A DNA stretch of 64,000 bases from Phalacrocorax aristotelis. Lineage: Eukaryota > Chordata > Aves > Suliformes > Phalacrocoracidae. Below the pieces are notes generated by a model. The model saw nothing but the letters and a program-made list of their open reading frames with translations, ran no database searches and had not been told where the DNA came from. A program made the position numbers and the translations under genes. The first letter of the stretch is position 1, and every line of letters starts with the position of its first letter. The stretch lies in assembly GCF_949628215.1 (NCBI RefSeq), contig NC_134278.1:48760191-48824190 (forward strand), written 5' to 3'. Of the stretch, positions 1 through 12,354 are shown one piece after another.

Positions 1-2028
1 TGAGCTATTGTGAAGACACGCTGCAAAGTTATACAACACATCTAATATACATTTCCTGCTGTGGTTATATGATTCCCAGTTCATCCAAATAGGATTTATG
101 AGCCATACCTGATGAATAGTTATTTTTAAAAGGAGATGTCTTTTTTGTGATTCTGTCTCTGTTTTGACAAAAAAGGGGATTTTCTTTTAACCAGAATCTC
201 TTGTAACCATGATGAAGAGTTTAAAGCTTCCCCTGCTCAGATCTCCGAGGACACATCTTACCCATAAAAATTCAGGCTTTTGCCTATTATCTTCCAATTG
301 TGGGAAGTTTCCATACTTGCATGCACCTTAATCACATGAAAAGAGCATGTAGCAAATATTACTGTTATGTCTCAAGACCAAAACAATGAAGACCTAAACA
401 AAATGAAGCTTATGTTTAAAAAAAAAAAAAAGAGAGGGTATCTTTTGAACATTCATTACCAAAGAGAAAAAGGAAGAGCACCATCAGCTAGACCCTGCAC
501 TTCAGTGCAGTTCTCCACTTTTTAGTAAGAGACCTGCTGCTAACTAACTGATGGTGAATGGAAGGACCCAAAAGAAACCACTGACACAAGATTCATGAAA
601 GTCAAGTTTCATTACAGAAGTTTAGCCAACGTATTTCATCCCTGTCAGGGTAAGTAGCCCCACCTGGTCACTTTTCTCTGTTTCCCCCACAAAAAAATGC
701 TGTCCTCAAGGAATGCTTCAGGAAGCTGATTGTAATTAAAAGACTCCAGACTTGCTCTGCTGCTGTCATTTGGTCTACTTGTGTCCCCTGAATGCACAAA
801 CCACATAGGGGTGCAATTGCTTCTTGCTACTGAATCCTGTTGCAGGTTTCTATAATTAAACACGTGTCAAAGAACTTGCTTATCATCAGGGAGTACGTAA
901 GATGTTTTAATGCCTCTTGTGAGATGGTCATCATTCAGAGAGACTCATTTTGGAGTTTAAAATTAGATTCTTAAACTTCAGAAAGTTCAAGAAGTTTAAT
1001 AATAGGAATAGTCTATTTCTATTTTGAATTAGACTTTGAAAAGTTTAGGAAAACTTTGCTAGAACCACCCATGCTCTAAATGCACCAGAAGTTATTGGAC
1101 TGGAGCATAAAATATGTTGGGAAATTCTGAATCTATAGTATTCTAGATGCATAATGATAGTCATAAAAGATGAGCAACAACTCAGAGCTCCATTAGTCTT
1201 ACTGAAATCCTAGAAATACCATCCTCTTTCATCTGAGTTAATCTAGCCTCAAGCAAACTCAGAGCATACAGTTTTCATATTGAAATAATTGTTCTTCTCC
1301 CATTGTAGCCTCCCTATGAGTTCATTTAAAACAGACCTCACAACTCCCTGACATAAAATCAAATACTCCACAGATTAAATTAAATGAAATTTTCAAAGTT
1401 CTTTAGCCCAAGAATTGGATTTAATTCCATATATCCAGAATAAAGTAGCAAAAGGAATTGAAATTTTTTACTTTCTGACTTAAATTGTCAAGAAACGTGA
1501 CCTGATTCACCAAATTGTAATTGAGGCAATAGATGGACAATTGTCAAATACTATGATATGCTATAGATTTAAAGGGTCTTCTTACATAAAGGTTGATGTG
1601 TCTCTGAAAGTTAGTTACTAGTATTTTGTGCAAGCTGTCATGCAGTTTTCACAGCCAGGACCTGTCATGAATATTTTGCTGATATTTAGTTGTAGAACTG
1701 AGAGAAGAGGAAACATGTATCAACACAACCAAATTATAAATGACAGCTACAAGCCCTGAAGTTGGTAATTTACGGTTTTCTTCTGCACTTGATATCACTT
1801 TTTAGTGGACTTTATGCTTTCTGTTTAACTTGCTTTTTCGAAACACTTGTTTGTCCTTGTTGTGGTGATTTGATGCAGAAAGGATGAACATTTTCTTTTG
1901 GAAATCTTGGCTGTAGAAGTAGCATGGGTATTCTGCGGCTGTATTACTGGAGGAGAAATAACACACACCTTCCCCTCTTCTTGCCACTGTACTTGAGAAG
2001 ACCCCAGGATGAATCCATCAATCTCCAA
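1..2028. other. Intergenic, no gene seen
   Basis: This is AT-rich unique-looking sequence with one poly-A run. Short open frames near 645-863 and 1802-2144 have no domain or splice context, and the last of these runs into the CR1 copy. Confidence 0.7.
418..431 (+). repeat. Poly-A run (14)
   Basis: Fourteen A followed by GAGAGGG. It is not attached to a recognisable retroposon. Confidence 0.8.
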
Positions 2029-2445
2029 AGACTGATCTCCCTCATGAGGAAAGGCTGAAAGGCTTGGGTTTGTTCAGCCTGGAGAAGAGAAGACTGAGGG
2101 AGGATCTTATCAATGCTAATAAATATCTGAAGGGCGGGGGTCAAGAGGATGGGACTGGACCCTTTTCAGTGGTGCCCAATGCCAGGACAAGGGGCAATGG
2201 GCTCTAGCTGGAGCACAGGAAGTTCCACTTAAATATGAGAAAACACTTCTTTCCTGTGAGGGTGCCAGAGTACTGGAACAGGCTGCCCAGAGAGGCTGTG
2301 GAGTCTCCTTCCCTGGAGACATTCAAAACCCGCCTGGACGTGGTCCTGTGCCCCTGCTCTGGGTGATCCTGCTCAAGCAGGCGGGTTGGACAAGGTGATT
2401 TCCAGAGGTCCCTTCCAATCCCTGCCATTCTGTGATTCTGTGACT
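2029..2445 (+). mobile_element. CR1 LINE 3' fragment
   Basis: This is a 5'-truncated CR1 in plus orientation. It begins near CTCATGAGGAAAGGCTGAA, continues through TTCAGCCTGGAGAAGAGAAG (FSLEKR) and CAGGAAGTTCCAC, and ends with the avian 3' hallmark GAGGTCCCTTCCAAT followed by ATTCTGTGATTCTGTG. The open frames seen on either strand here are parts of this element. Wording such as CAAAACCCGCCTGGACG is shared with the copy at 37570-38428, which suggests one subfamily. Confidence 0.95.
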
Positions 2446-3467
2446 CAAAGACCTCTCTCCCACACTGCTCATAAAACCTGAGGAAATTACCTCTTTTCAA
2501 CTCCTATCTCTATTCTGTCCTGTTGACAAACCTGCCAGAAAGCAAGAATTTTAAACACCAGCCTTTTGCGGCACCAGAAAATGTCTGGTGGATCTCCAAC
2601 CTGGACACCAGATGAGGACAAGGCAGATGGGCCTGAGCCTTGCCAGCAGCCAATGAGAGCAGGCACAGGTCTCAGGCAGCAGCACAAGCTGAAAGAAGGA
2701 TGTGGGATAACCCTGGTACAAAAGGTTTCCTGCTATGGCTCAGCCTAGATGTTAAGGAGAAAAGTGTAAAAAATGAAGTGCTAGCCTTCTCCAGAAGTCT
2801 TTCCCAAAGACTTCACTTGACAGTTAATTTATATCTTCACAAAGATTTGTATGTGTGTAGACACATTCATCAATAGCATAAGGCAACCACGAATACACAA
2901 CTATAACTGGAATAGTAATGAAGTAAACAGAATCATAACATTTAGAAGGTTGTGGACATCTTCAGTAAAAGAATAAAAGGACTGTGCAAAATGTTAAATA
3001 AACTAAATACTCTCACAGACACTGACATGTTGTACAACAGATTAACATCCATGAGAAATTACACATAGTGGAATAGCTTAATAAGCAGTTTTATTATAAT
3101 TAAAGAAAAAAAAAAACTAAATGGAAAGCTATTACCAAAATCTTCCTAAGAAGAATCATTAGTATTATAATTATGTAGGAATTTTTCTTTTTCATTATGC
3201 CAATTATTCTTATTATCCAGATTGCATTAAATGAAAAAATGAAAGCAGGCTTGGTCAGCCTGGTCTTCTAATCTAAAGGAATTAGTAAAGACTTGTTTGA
3301 TACCAGAATTAAGGGGTGCCGTCTTTCTTTTTTCAAGCCCAATCCCCTGAAACGTTAACAAACAATTTAACAACAATTTAAGTCCTAAACAGTTAACAGA
3401 TGGTCTTCTTAGTGTACCACAAGTCACAGAACTGCTGTTAAGAAACAACTCATACCACAAAAGAAAT

Positions 3468-3504
3468 GGGGGGCGGGTGGGGGTGTGGGGGGCTGTGGGG
3501 TGTG
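3468..3504 (+). repeat. G-rich tract, G-quadruplex candidate
   Basis: Successive runs of six, three, five, six and four G are separated by one to three other bases. It meets the simple rule of four G3+ runs with short loops. Confidence 0.7.
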
Positions 3505-4869
3505 GAAACAAAGCTATAAACTACAAGGTACCAAAACAAGAGAAGAGTGCCTTCATTAAGAGGTAAAATACTATTCACCCTGGAAAATAAGCAAGTAACA
3601 AGTTAGAGTTCACACTGGCAGAGAAAGATCAAAAGAAGTGATGTTAGGAAACTATTTACATATAAAATTATGGTAGTTTTTTACATTCTTTTAGTTGACA
3701 GAGATTAAATTTGGTCTCTACAACTCACTGACAGCATGCTTCAGCATACTTAAACATACACTTGTTCCTTCCCTATCTGGAGATAAAGGTTCAAAAGAGC
3801 TGATATTAAAGAAACAATTCACAGTTTCAGAAAGCAGCTTTCAAAATGTTTGCAATGGAAATTACAGCATTGTTTCCAGAATTTGTATTTAATTGCTCTT
3901 TCAAAACCAAAACTCTCATATTTTCCACATATATCTTCTGGATGGACTATAATTTTCTTTTACAATTAAAAACAAAGGGGGAAAGACTATGAGACTAATT
4001 TCTTGGGGCGGGGGGAGTGTACCTTCTGTGTGAGCCACAAGAAACAGATGTTATAGCTAACAGCAATGAAAATAATATTTTATGGCTTCCTGTGTTTTCA
4101 GAGCTTTGTATGGGGACATCAGGGACAGTAGGCTGCTTCATTAGTTTTTGAATTTCCACAGACAGCAGAATATTTTTGTACTTTCCCACCACTATAACAC
4201 TCTGCCTTAAATAGTTAGCGTGGTAAAATACCTTCAAGCTTTAAAATATTGAAGAAACTTGAAGAACAATTTTAAATTGCTCAGTGCTATGCCCTTGAGA
4301 CTGCTGTAGCCTTGTAGTGCCAATAGAAATGATCTTTTGACTTTTCTGGACTTTTGATCAGACCTAAAAGTATAGTTTCAGTTCCCACTAATTGGCTCAG
4401 ATGAAAGGAAATGGTGATAACCGTTGCCTGAAGTGTTGGACCCATATGCACTTCCATGAGGTCTCAATATTAGCGCAGAAACCCTGTACCCCCTGTGGAT
4501 CTGGCCTCTGACACCACTTTTTTGGAAGACTGTCACATTCAACAGTACTGGCAAGCTCTAAACAATAAGGGATTTCTGATGGGAGTGAGAAGGAGAGATA
4601 CTGAAGTTATGGCTACAGGCAAGTGTTATTTTATTACTCCATACTCCAGGAATGCCTGAATTTTGAAGCCTCAGTCTAGAGCCGATCCCCAGCTTGTAGG
4701 TGACTGCTGCTGTATTTACGCTGGTGTGCACTGCAGCCCTACCATCTCCCATGACCACCCTGGGACTTGCAGCTTTTTACGTCTGCTCTATTTGGGAACA
4801 ACATATCTCTTAAAATGTGAGAAAAGGCCAACAACACCACAAAAGGGAAATTTTGCTAATAAACATTAT

Positions 4870-4990
4870 AGTCTCCATTTCTCACAAGGAGAAACTAAAG
4901 CAGAGAGATTTGTTTGCCTGAAATTGTGACAGTCTATGCCAGAACTAAAAACTGTAACCAGGTTCCGTGTTTTGACTGTAACCAACCCAT
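4870..4990 (+). repeat. Probable L2/MIR-like fossil
   Basis: The pattern CTCCATTT...GAGAAACTAAAGCAGAGAGA..., then GTGACA..., then GCCAGAACTAAAAACTGTAA... follows the layout of ancient L2/MIR 3' modules (gAGGAAACTGAGGCACAGAGA ... CCAAGGTCAC ... GAACCCAGGT). It is strongly diverged. Confidence 0.5.
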
Positions 4991-7322
4991 CCTCAGGCAG
5001 GTATTACCCACATCTTGTGGGATGCCTTCAGTCACTAACCAAACTACCTCTGATACCAGAGAACACATAAGGAGCGGTGATGGCACCATATGAAAATCCT
5101 CAACCCAGTGCCATCAGCGTGGTTTTTAACCTTCTCCAGAAGATACGTATTGCCCCGTGGCAGTGCTGGAGTGTGGACACTAAGACAACACGTTCATCCC
5201 AACACAAGGGGACCTGCGTGGGGACAATGAGGTGGGCACTTTCAGGGAGATGAACAAGAGTGTTGGTAGGAACAAGAGGCAGCCTGGCCCTGCCAAGCAC
5301 CAGAGAGCCACATCCCTCAGACAGGGAGGAAAGGAGGAGCAAAGAGGCGGGAACCAGCTAGAGCTATAGGGATATTCATGGAAGACATGCAATTGGAAGA
5401 GGCAACCTCTTAGCTAGAAAGAATTTGGTTGCTGGGAAGTGGGAACAGGTCCACAGCCAACAGTTTATGCAAAAAATTTCGACAGCCATTTGGAACAAAC
5501 ATTTTGAATTTGCATTTAAAGTTAAATAGGGAGAGACACCAAATAATAAGAAACAACGCAGACAGAAGGTCTTAGAGCAGATATTTTAAATACCACCACA
5601 GCTAATAAATGCAAATGAAGTTCAGTGCAGATAAGCACAGAATTATGAGACTGAAAGCAAAGAATAAAAAGGAGGAACTATCTGCTTAGTGGCAATCAGC
5701 TGCACTGTAATGACCAAGAATGAGATCTGGAGAATTATTGTGAAAGAAATCCCTAAAGCTTTCAGCCCAGTGAGGAAATGATTGAAATAAACAAGATGAT
5801 AGGCTTTATTAAACCACCAGAGTATAATGTTCAGCTTCCACACCCTGCAAAGGGTAGGAGTGAAATGCACCAAAGCAAAAGGATTAAAACCCAAAAAGCA
5901 GCACTAACCTCACAGAGTAAGATGGATTTTTGCCTTTGGCTTTTGTCTGGAGTCTGAATCTTCTCGTTTGCTCTGTTCTTTTGTTACTACAATGTCCTCT
6001 TTTTGGTATTTCACTTCCTTTTATTATTTTTTAATCTGTCATATAAAACTTTATGACAACTTAGCCAAAAAAGGACAACAACTCCTTCATAATCGCTATT
6101 ATCTATTGTTCAGATCAGGCAGATTTTTAAAACATAAATCCAAATTCTACACTGGATGCCTGTCTGGATTACCAGATGACCTCAGAATTATGTGCAGGAA
6201 CAAAATTAAAAGCAGTATTACTGCAGCATACAATGTTCAGAGGGAATGTTAGCAGAGCCTGGGATGTGGCAAGGAGGAAGCAGGTTGGACAGAAGAGAAG
6301 GACTTGCACTGACAAAGGTCTGGTGTGGAGATACTACAAGAGCTACATGCAGAGGAAACCTATCACTCCAGCAAGTCAGTTTGCCCAGCCATTTCTCACC
6401 ACAGCCCCTCCAGTACTGACTGGGCAGTTCCTGGCAGCCATTGGCATCTTCTGCTACAACCTGATGCCCCTTCATCCCCATCCCTCATCCTCACTGCTGA
6501 CTCTAAGAACATGGCAGAACATAGTGTGGCAGCCTGGAAGTTCATTTAGCTCAGACCTGCTAAGGGGTTGACCACAGAGCAAACACATAGCAATATTTTT
6601 CCAGGACTGTTTTGAGCCCCTAAATATAATACTGTTGTTCAAAAAGGACACTTCATTTCCACTTAGTTTGTCAGGTATTCTTTTAAACACATGCACACTT
6701 TTAGCACCCACACAATCTTGTGGCAAGAAATTTCATGGGTCCACCCAAAATAAGATCATTATTCTAGCTGAGGCCTTTCTAGTGGTGAGAAGAACAGAGG
6801 ATAAAGTGTTTCTGCTTCTTTTTATGGTTCCATATCCTGCCTCAAGAACATTCAGCTTGTGGTCCACGACAGCCTTAGATTTTTTTTCCCTCAGAACTGG
6901 TTCCCAGCCAGCTGTTCTTAATCCTGGTTTTGGCAGCAGTAAACAACTGCACTGAGCATGGAGTCCTGCCTTTGTCATTATCTTTTTTTTGTGTTTAGAC
7001 TGTTTCTGCATGTTGCCAACACCATTTAATATGTTCTTCACAGGATTTCTCTCCCCTCCTTATTTTGTTTCAACTTTAAATTTATTAGGATATTTCGTAT
7101 TCCTCAAGTAGGACATTAGTGACAGCATTAACTTGTACCTGAACAAGAACAGACCCCCGCAGATACACTTCCATTCTGTCAGTGAAATATTGTCTGGGTA
7201 CTTTTTTAATGTGTTTTGCATCTACCTTGCAGTAATTTCATCCAGTCCATAATTCCCAAAGTGCTTCCAAGAATGCTGTAAAGACAGACTCAGAAGCCTC
7301 AAAAACTTCAAGGGTTTTTTCA

Positions 7323-7342
7323 TTTTGTTTTGTTTTGTTTTT
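7323..7342 (+). repeat. Short (TTTTG)n repeat
   Basis: Three to four TTTTG units are followed by TTTTT. Confidence 0.75.
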
Positions 7343-9593
7343 CTAGTAGGTACTTGTATGTAGTTAATTTACTTCTGTATTTCCCAACAGTTGAATTCAA
7401 GTTGACTAGCCTTCAGCAGATCTTCCATCCATTTTATCCTTCATAAAAAGAGACACTACCTGACCTTCTCCCAGAAACTCACCCACACGCCCTGAGCTTT
7501 CAGAGGTAACTTCCTATGGCCACAGGATCCTTTCGGGTTCTAAACATCCTAGTGCTAAACTTCCTACTACCCAGCAGGAGCAGTGAATTCAAAAGCTTGA
7601 ACTTCAGATAACTATTCTCCCCCTTCCCAAACTTAATTAGGATGTACCTGAACCTGCAATGAAAATGAAAAAGAAAAAGACTTTAGGCACTCTGTTTCGA
7701 TGACATTTTTGGTCCATAGCTTTTCCTGCTCTGTTGAGCAATAAACCAACCCTTTCCTTGGACATCATCTTCAGCAAGTATGGCTGAAGAATGACTTCTT
7801 GCTGCCTCTTATGTCTCCTGCTACTCAAGCTGATTCTTTTCATGCAGAAGAGTAACAAGCAACTAAAATGACAGTGACATAGCACCGATGTGATATGGGT
7901 TCAAACTACTGAGCTACAGGTGCAGCTCCCCCATTGCCTGGTGATGTATTAAAAATTCTTCCTTGGTCTATTCCTGCAGACAGCCATTTTCAGATTGATT
8001 CCTGCATAATGGCATTTTCCAGAGCATATTGCTTCTCATTCTGTTCTAATCCTTCTATTTTGGTCAGTCCAGTGTACGAAAGCTTAAATCGAACATTTTC
8101 AGGCTGTCACAAAGGTTAAAAAAACCTATTTGCCACAAAATTAGACTCTCACTTGTAGGAGATGCCAAGCTCCTCTGGACTCAGCAAGGCTCCAGTCTTT
8201 ATTACGACCTCTGAAAACAGCCATGCTCCTAATCAGGAGCTCTCCAGGCTGGGTCTTTTTGTCTCAGCAAGACTACTTTGTGCTCCTTGGCTGGCACAAT
8301 AGAGCCGAAACCCTGGGGTAAGTGCTGCCTGGGCATTTCTAGAGGGCACAAAGCCTCCATAAACAACTCTAGCACTTTGCCTAGACATTCCCAAAACAGT
8401 ACTACAGAGCTGCTTTCTTTATCCCTTTGAGTCTTTGTGTATTTAGAGAAAGCTCCCAAAGGGCATCAAAATGCCATAGCAAATTTTGCATCACCACCAG
8501 ACCACCCAAATATCTGCAAAATGTGCCTGGCTCAGGGTCAGCCGTGGCTCAGCAGCCCAAGGGGAGCTGGCACATGTCAGAGCAAACCCCAAGGTTAGGG
8601 AGGAGTGAGTGCTCGAGGGGGCTAATATCCCATCTTTAGCACCTCTCAAGAACAGCTCTGCCTCTGGGTCATTGACTTTGTGACTTTATTCACACTGGGG
8701 TAAAAAAAAAACCCATCCCACAAAAGGAGGACATAGTCAAACATAAGCATTTGAAAAGTACACCTTTAATAGCCTCTCCTGGGCAGAATCAGCTGAACTC
8801 AGATGCAAAACTGCTTTTTGCCAAACTGCATGAAAGCATCATAAGACCTCATTTTATTTCTGTTCTCTAGATTTATTGTAGTGGTGCCCTCTCATACTTC
8901 CACTCCAAAAAGCATTGCCATTATAAAGCTCTTCCCTTTTTCAAAGATTTTAACTCATCTCCATATGTGCATGATGTTGTAGCTTGGCATACAAAGTTCT
9001 TAGTCCAGATGTGACTTTTTTTTAAAGAGGCTAAAATGAGTTCTGCAGTTTTTGATTTATAGACACATAAAAACTATAAGATTTACACTTTAAAGAGTTA
9101 GGAAGGGTATGTGAAAAACAGAAATTATTGAAACTGGGGGGGAAATGAACTATCCTAGATTTTAATCCTGGAATCATCTATTTGAAAGGCAAAATATTTT
9201 TTTCTCAGACCTCATCTTCTGGGCATCTATCCTTTTTAAATATAGCAAAGGCTAAATTGATTCTACCTGCAATAAAGGTGCTGGGGGGTAATATAGTAGG
9301 AACAAAGAATTCTGCCTGTGGTACGTGGTATGAGGGAACAATTTTGGTATTTGTAGTTATGACTCAAGGAGTTACAAGGCTTGACCAAAGGAATCAATAT
9401 CATGCCACCAGACACAGACGACACTAAAATGGGATGCTAGCAGAGCTGGCACTGCATGCAAAAGATAACAACTTCTGAGAAGTAAAGAACATGGTGTAAA
9501 GAAACACAGCTGCTAACAAGCTGTCCACACACCCGCATAGGGCAGTTTTCTGTGTGTGGTCTGAGCCCAGTGTAGCGTTCCTGGTAGCCCCAG

Positions 9594-9666
9594 TGTCATG
9601 GTTTAGCCCCAGTCAGCAACCAAGCACCACGCAGCCGCTCACTCTATCCCAGCTGAAACCAGGACA
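9594..9666 (+). mobile_element. Short LTR-like remnant, avian ERV type
   Basis: The stretch begins TGTCATGGTTTAGCCCCAG and ends GCTGAAACCAGGACA, giving TG...CA ends. The start, together with AGCACCACGCAGCCGCTC, resembles an LTR family common in bird genomes. At 73 bp it is far shorter than a full LTR, so the middle must be deleted if the identity is right. The flanks (CCCAG and CCCCG) do not form a clear target-site duplication. The family name is not assigned. Confidence 0.55.
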
Positions 9667-12332
9667 CCCCGTAAAGCCAACTCGATTTTGCTGAGAAGTA
9701 AAATCTGCTACACGCCAGTACTCAAGACACTCTTAAGGGGCTGTAGGTACTACAAAGCAAAGAAGGCTCCACCTCTGCTTTCCTGCATTATTGCCTAAGT
9801 CCACCCCTAACTGTTTAAACAAACAGGCATAAAAGTCTGAAAGAGTTAGTTTACAGCAAAGAGGAATAAGACTCCACTGCTAAAGGACCTAAAAAGCAGT
9901 GTTCCTATGTTAGTTGTTGAAAACATCTCACATAATTTTCCAACCCACATGGTACTTTCCATATTCAGCAAATGAAACTACCAGTGGCAGCGTCTTTTAT
10001 GCCATCCTGCTGATAAATTAAGAGTGGGTGGGTAACACAGAAGACCTGCTGATCAGACATTCATGACTACAACAGACCACTGCTCTCATTTACCCTCTCC
10101 CTCTTAAACAGCTAAGCATACAACACTGCACTCTATCTCTTGCCTCAGCTTGACAGAAGCTAGCAGAGCCTAAACTCTCCAGCGGACTGAGTACGTATTT
10201 TGTTTGCTAGACAGTGCCATCACACCTCTGCTGCTGCAACCCAGTCCTGCTGGTGCTTTCCCTGTGAAATAACCCGTGTACCCCTTGGTCCATACAGACA
10301 GGCTGTTAAGAGACTGAGACAACAGTTCCAAAAGTTGCATCAGCTCCTTGGCAGATACACTGCTGGTCTTTCCTAGTAGAAAACTTCATTGACTGTTTTC
10401 TGCTGCTTCACAACAGAGGGAGCCCCTTTGCACGTATTTAGCTTCCATGTATTTTGAAAGACATCCCAAGCACTGACATGCAAGGGGAAACTGAGGCTGT
10501 CTCACACCCAGTGTCACATCCTCTGAATCCCCTTGGCTTTGCTCTTTTTCTCTCTCTTTCACCATAACACATGAATTGAAACAGTCTTTCAGCTATTTCA
10601 AGAGCCATGCCAAAATTTTGGTATTTTACTAAAGCTGTTTGCTGTAATATTGCTACCATAGACTTTGCTTCGTGCTTGGAAGTGATCCCAACAAAAGAAA
10701 GTAGGAACTCCACACTTCAATTAGACAAGTTCAAAAGTCAGATCACTGAAGGTGTTTCAGCAGCGATCCAAAACGGGTCAAGACATTGTTTATGGCCTTA
10801 TTAATTGTTTCTTGTAAATTGAGTAATAGAAGAGATAACATAATGACTGCTTCATTGTGTTCCTTTTTGATACATTGCCTGAAAGACCTGACATATTTTA
10901 AAAGGACACTGTAATTGAACATTTTAGATTTCCCCTGGCATTATTTTACTATATATTATAGAAAATATTTTGCTTATTGAGACAAAAAAGAGGTGCACAA
11001 GGAGACGGAAAAATGGAAGTGACATCACAATTTTCTTTTTAAGCTGTTGTTCATAAACCAACAGCTTGTTAACTGCTGACTGAGATATTTCGGTATGAAG
11101 TTCAGAGTATTCAGCATGAAACTTCCCCAATCTGTTCTGCAATGAGCAAGGAGCATGGGAACAGGATATTAACAAAGGTGCAGCTTTCTGATAATCCATG
11201 AAACCAATAACTTACACTGCATTTTAAGAATGAACTGCATTTGATCTTATGTTCTATTTACATTTTCTCTTTAAATTTATGTGTAAATGCCTTTTAGGTG
11301 CAGTATTCTCACTACCTGTCTCCTGCAGCTGTGAAGGTTTTGTTTTTCTCACTTGATGGTGAGTAAAATGATCCCCCAAAACATGCCTCACTGGTAGGAC
11401 ATGAGATTTAAGTGGGTTTTGTTTAAGACAAATCTAGAAAAGAAAGTGTCATGGTACTGCAGTACAAAACAGTAGCTTTTATTCTGCAGCTTCACTTTTC
11501 CAAAAATAAAAATCAAACCACTTGAAAACAGAATCGTTTAAAACTAAGTTAGGGAGCTCAATATTTTCTGCTGTGCTTGTTCCACTGAGCAAACTCAGTT
11601 GTGAGCGGGGACTTTTCCTCCAGAGCAATGAATCCTACAATAACATACAAGTGTAGAGCATTTACTTTCCCTCATAAATTGTCACACTTGAAAACATCCA
11701 AAAAGTGTTTCTATATTCTCTTTAATCAAAATCTGTTCTATAAAAGGAGAATACACGTTTAAAGAAGGTCTCAAATAATACATTATCGTGACACTATAAA
11801 GCACAGTGTGTATGAGGTATACTGACATTGCTACTGAGCTGGAGAGACTGCAATGCAGTAAATGTTTGATAGGAAATGAAAGGCTAGGAAGGTTTTCATT
11901 TCCCTTACATGTACTCAAAGCATTTCATATTTCAACATACTTATATAAACATGCCCTTGTTTCAGGCTTTTAGGGAAAAAAACAAGCACAGTTTACTACT
12001 AAATGACTACAATCTGCAAGTGGCAATTCCAGCTAGCAGCCTGTAATTTCTCAGGGACAGATAACAGAACACTGTTATACTGCACCTGGTTAATCCTAGC
12101 CCAATTTATCTTGTGTGCATGTCTGCACAGCCCAGAGATGTAAGAGGTAACAAATCTCATAGCGTATGTGCACATGCCGTTGCCTTGTTCATCACATTTT
12201 ATCGTATATTTTTAAGACCCATATAAAATGTTCTTCCAAGGTTTGCTAACTATAGAATGTACCTTTGAACTCCAGGACAACTAAAACTTAATGGGAACCT
12301 CAACTCTCATTCAGCTGTTTTGAGAGAAGTAA

Positions 12333-12354
12333 TGAGAGAGAGAGATATATATTT
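12333..12354 (+). repeat. Short (GA)n-(TA)n compound repeat
   Basis: GAGAGAGAGA is followed directly by TATATAT. Confidence 0.7.

Larger units (their letters stand above)
2446..9593. other. Intergenic, no gene seen
   Basis: It holds G-rich tracts (3468-3504 and about 4005-4017), an L2/MIR-like fossil (4870-4990) and a TTTTG repeat (7323-7342). A 131-codon open frame at 6176-6571 overlaps other frames on both strands and has no recognisable motif. Confidence 0.65.

Noticed and set aside
6176..6571. A 131-codon plus-strand open frame.
   Set aside because: Other open frames overlap it on both strands. I see no conserved motif, and it is neither part of a known repeat nor flanked by usable splice signals forming a larger gene.
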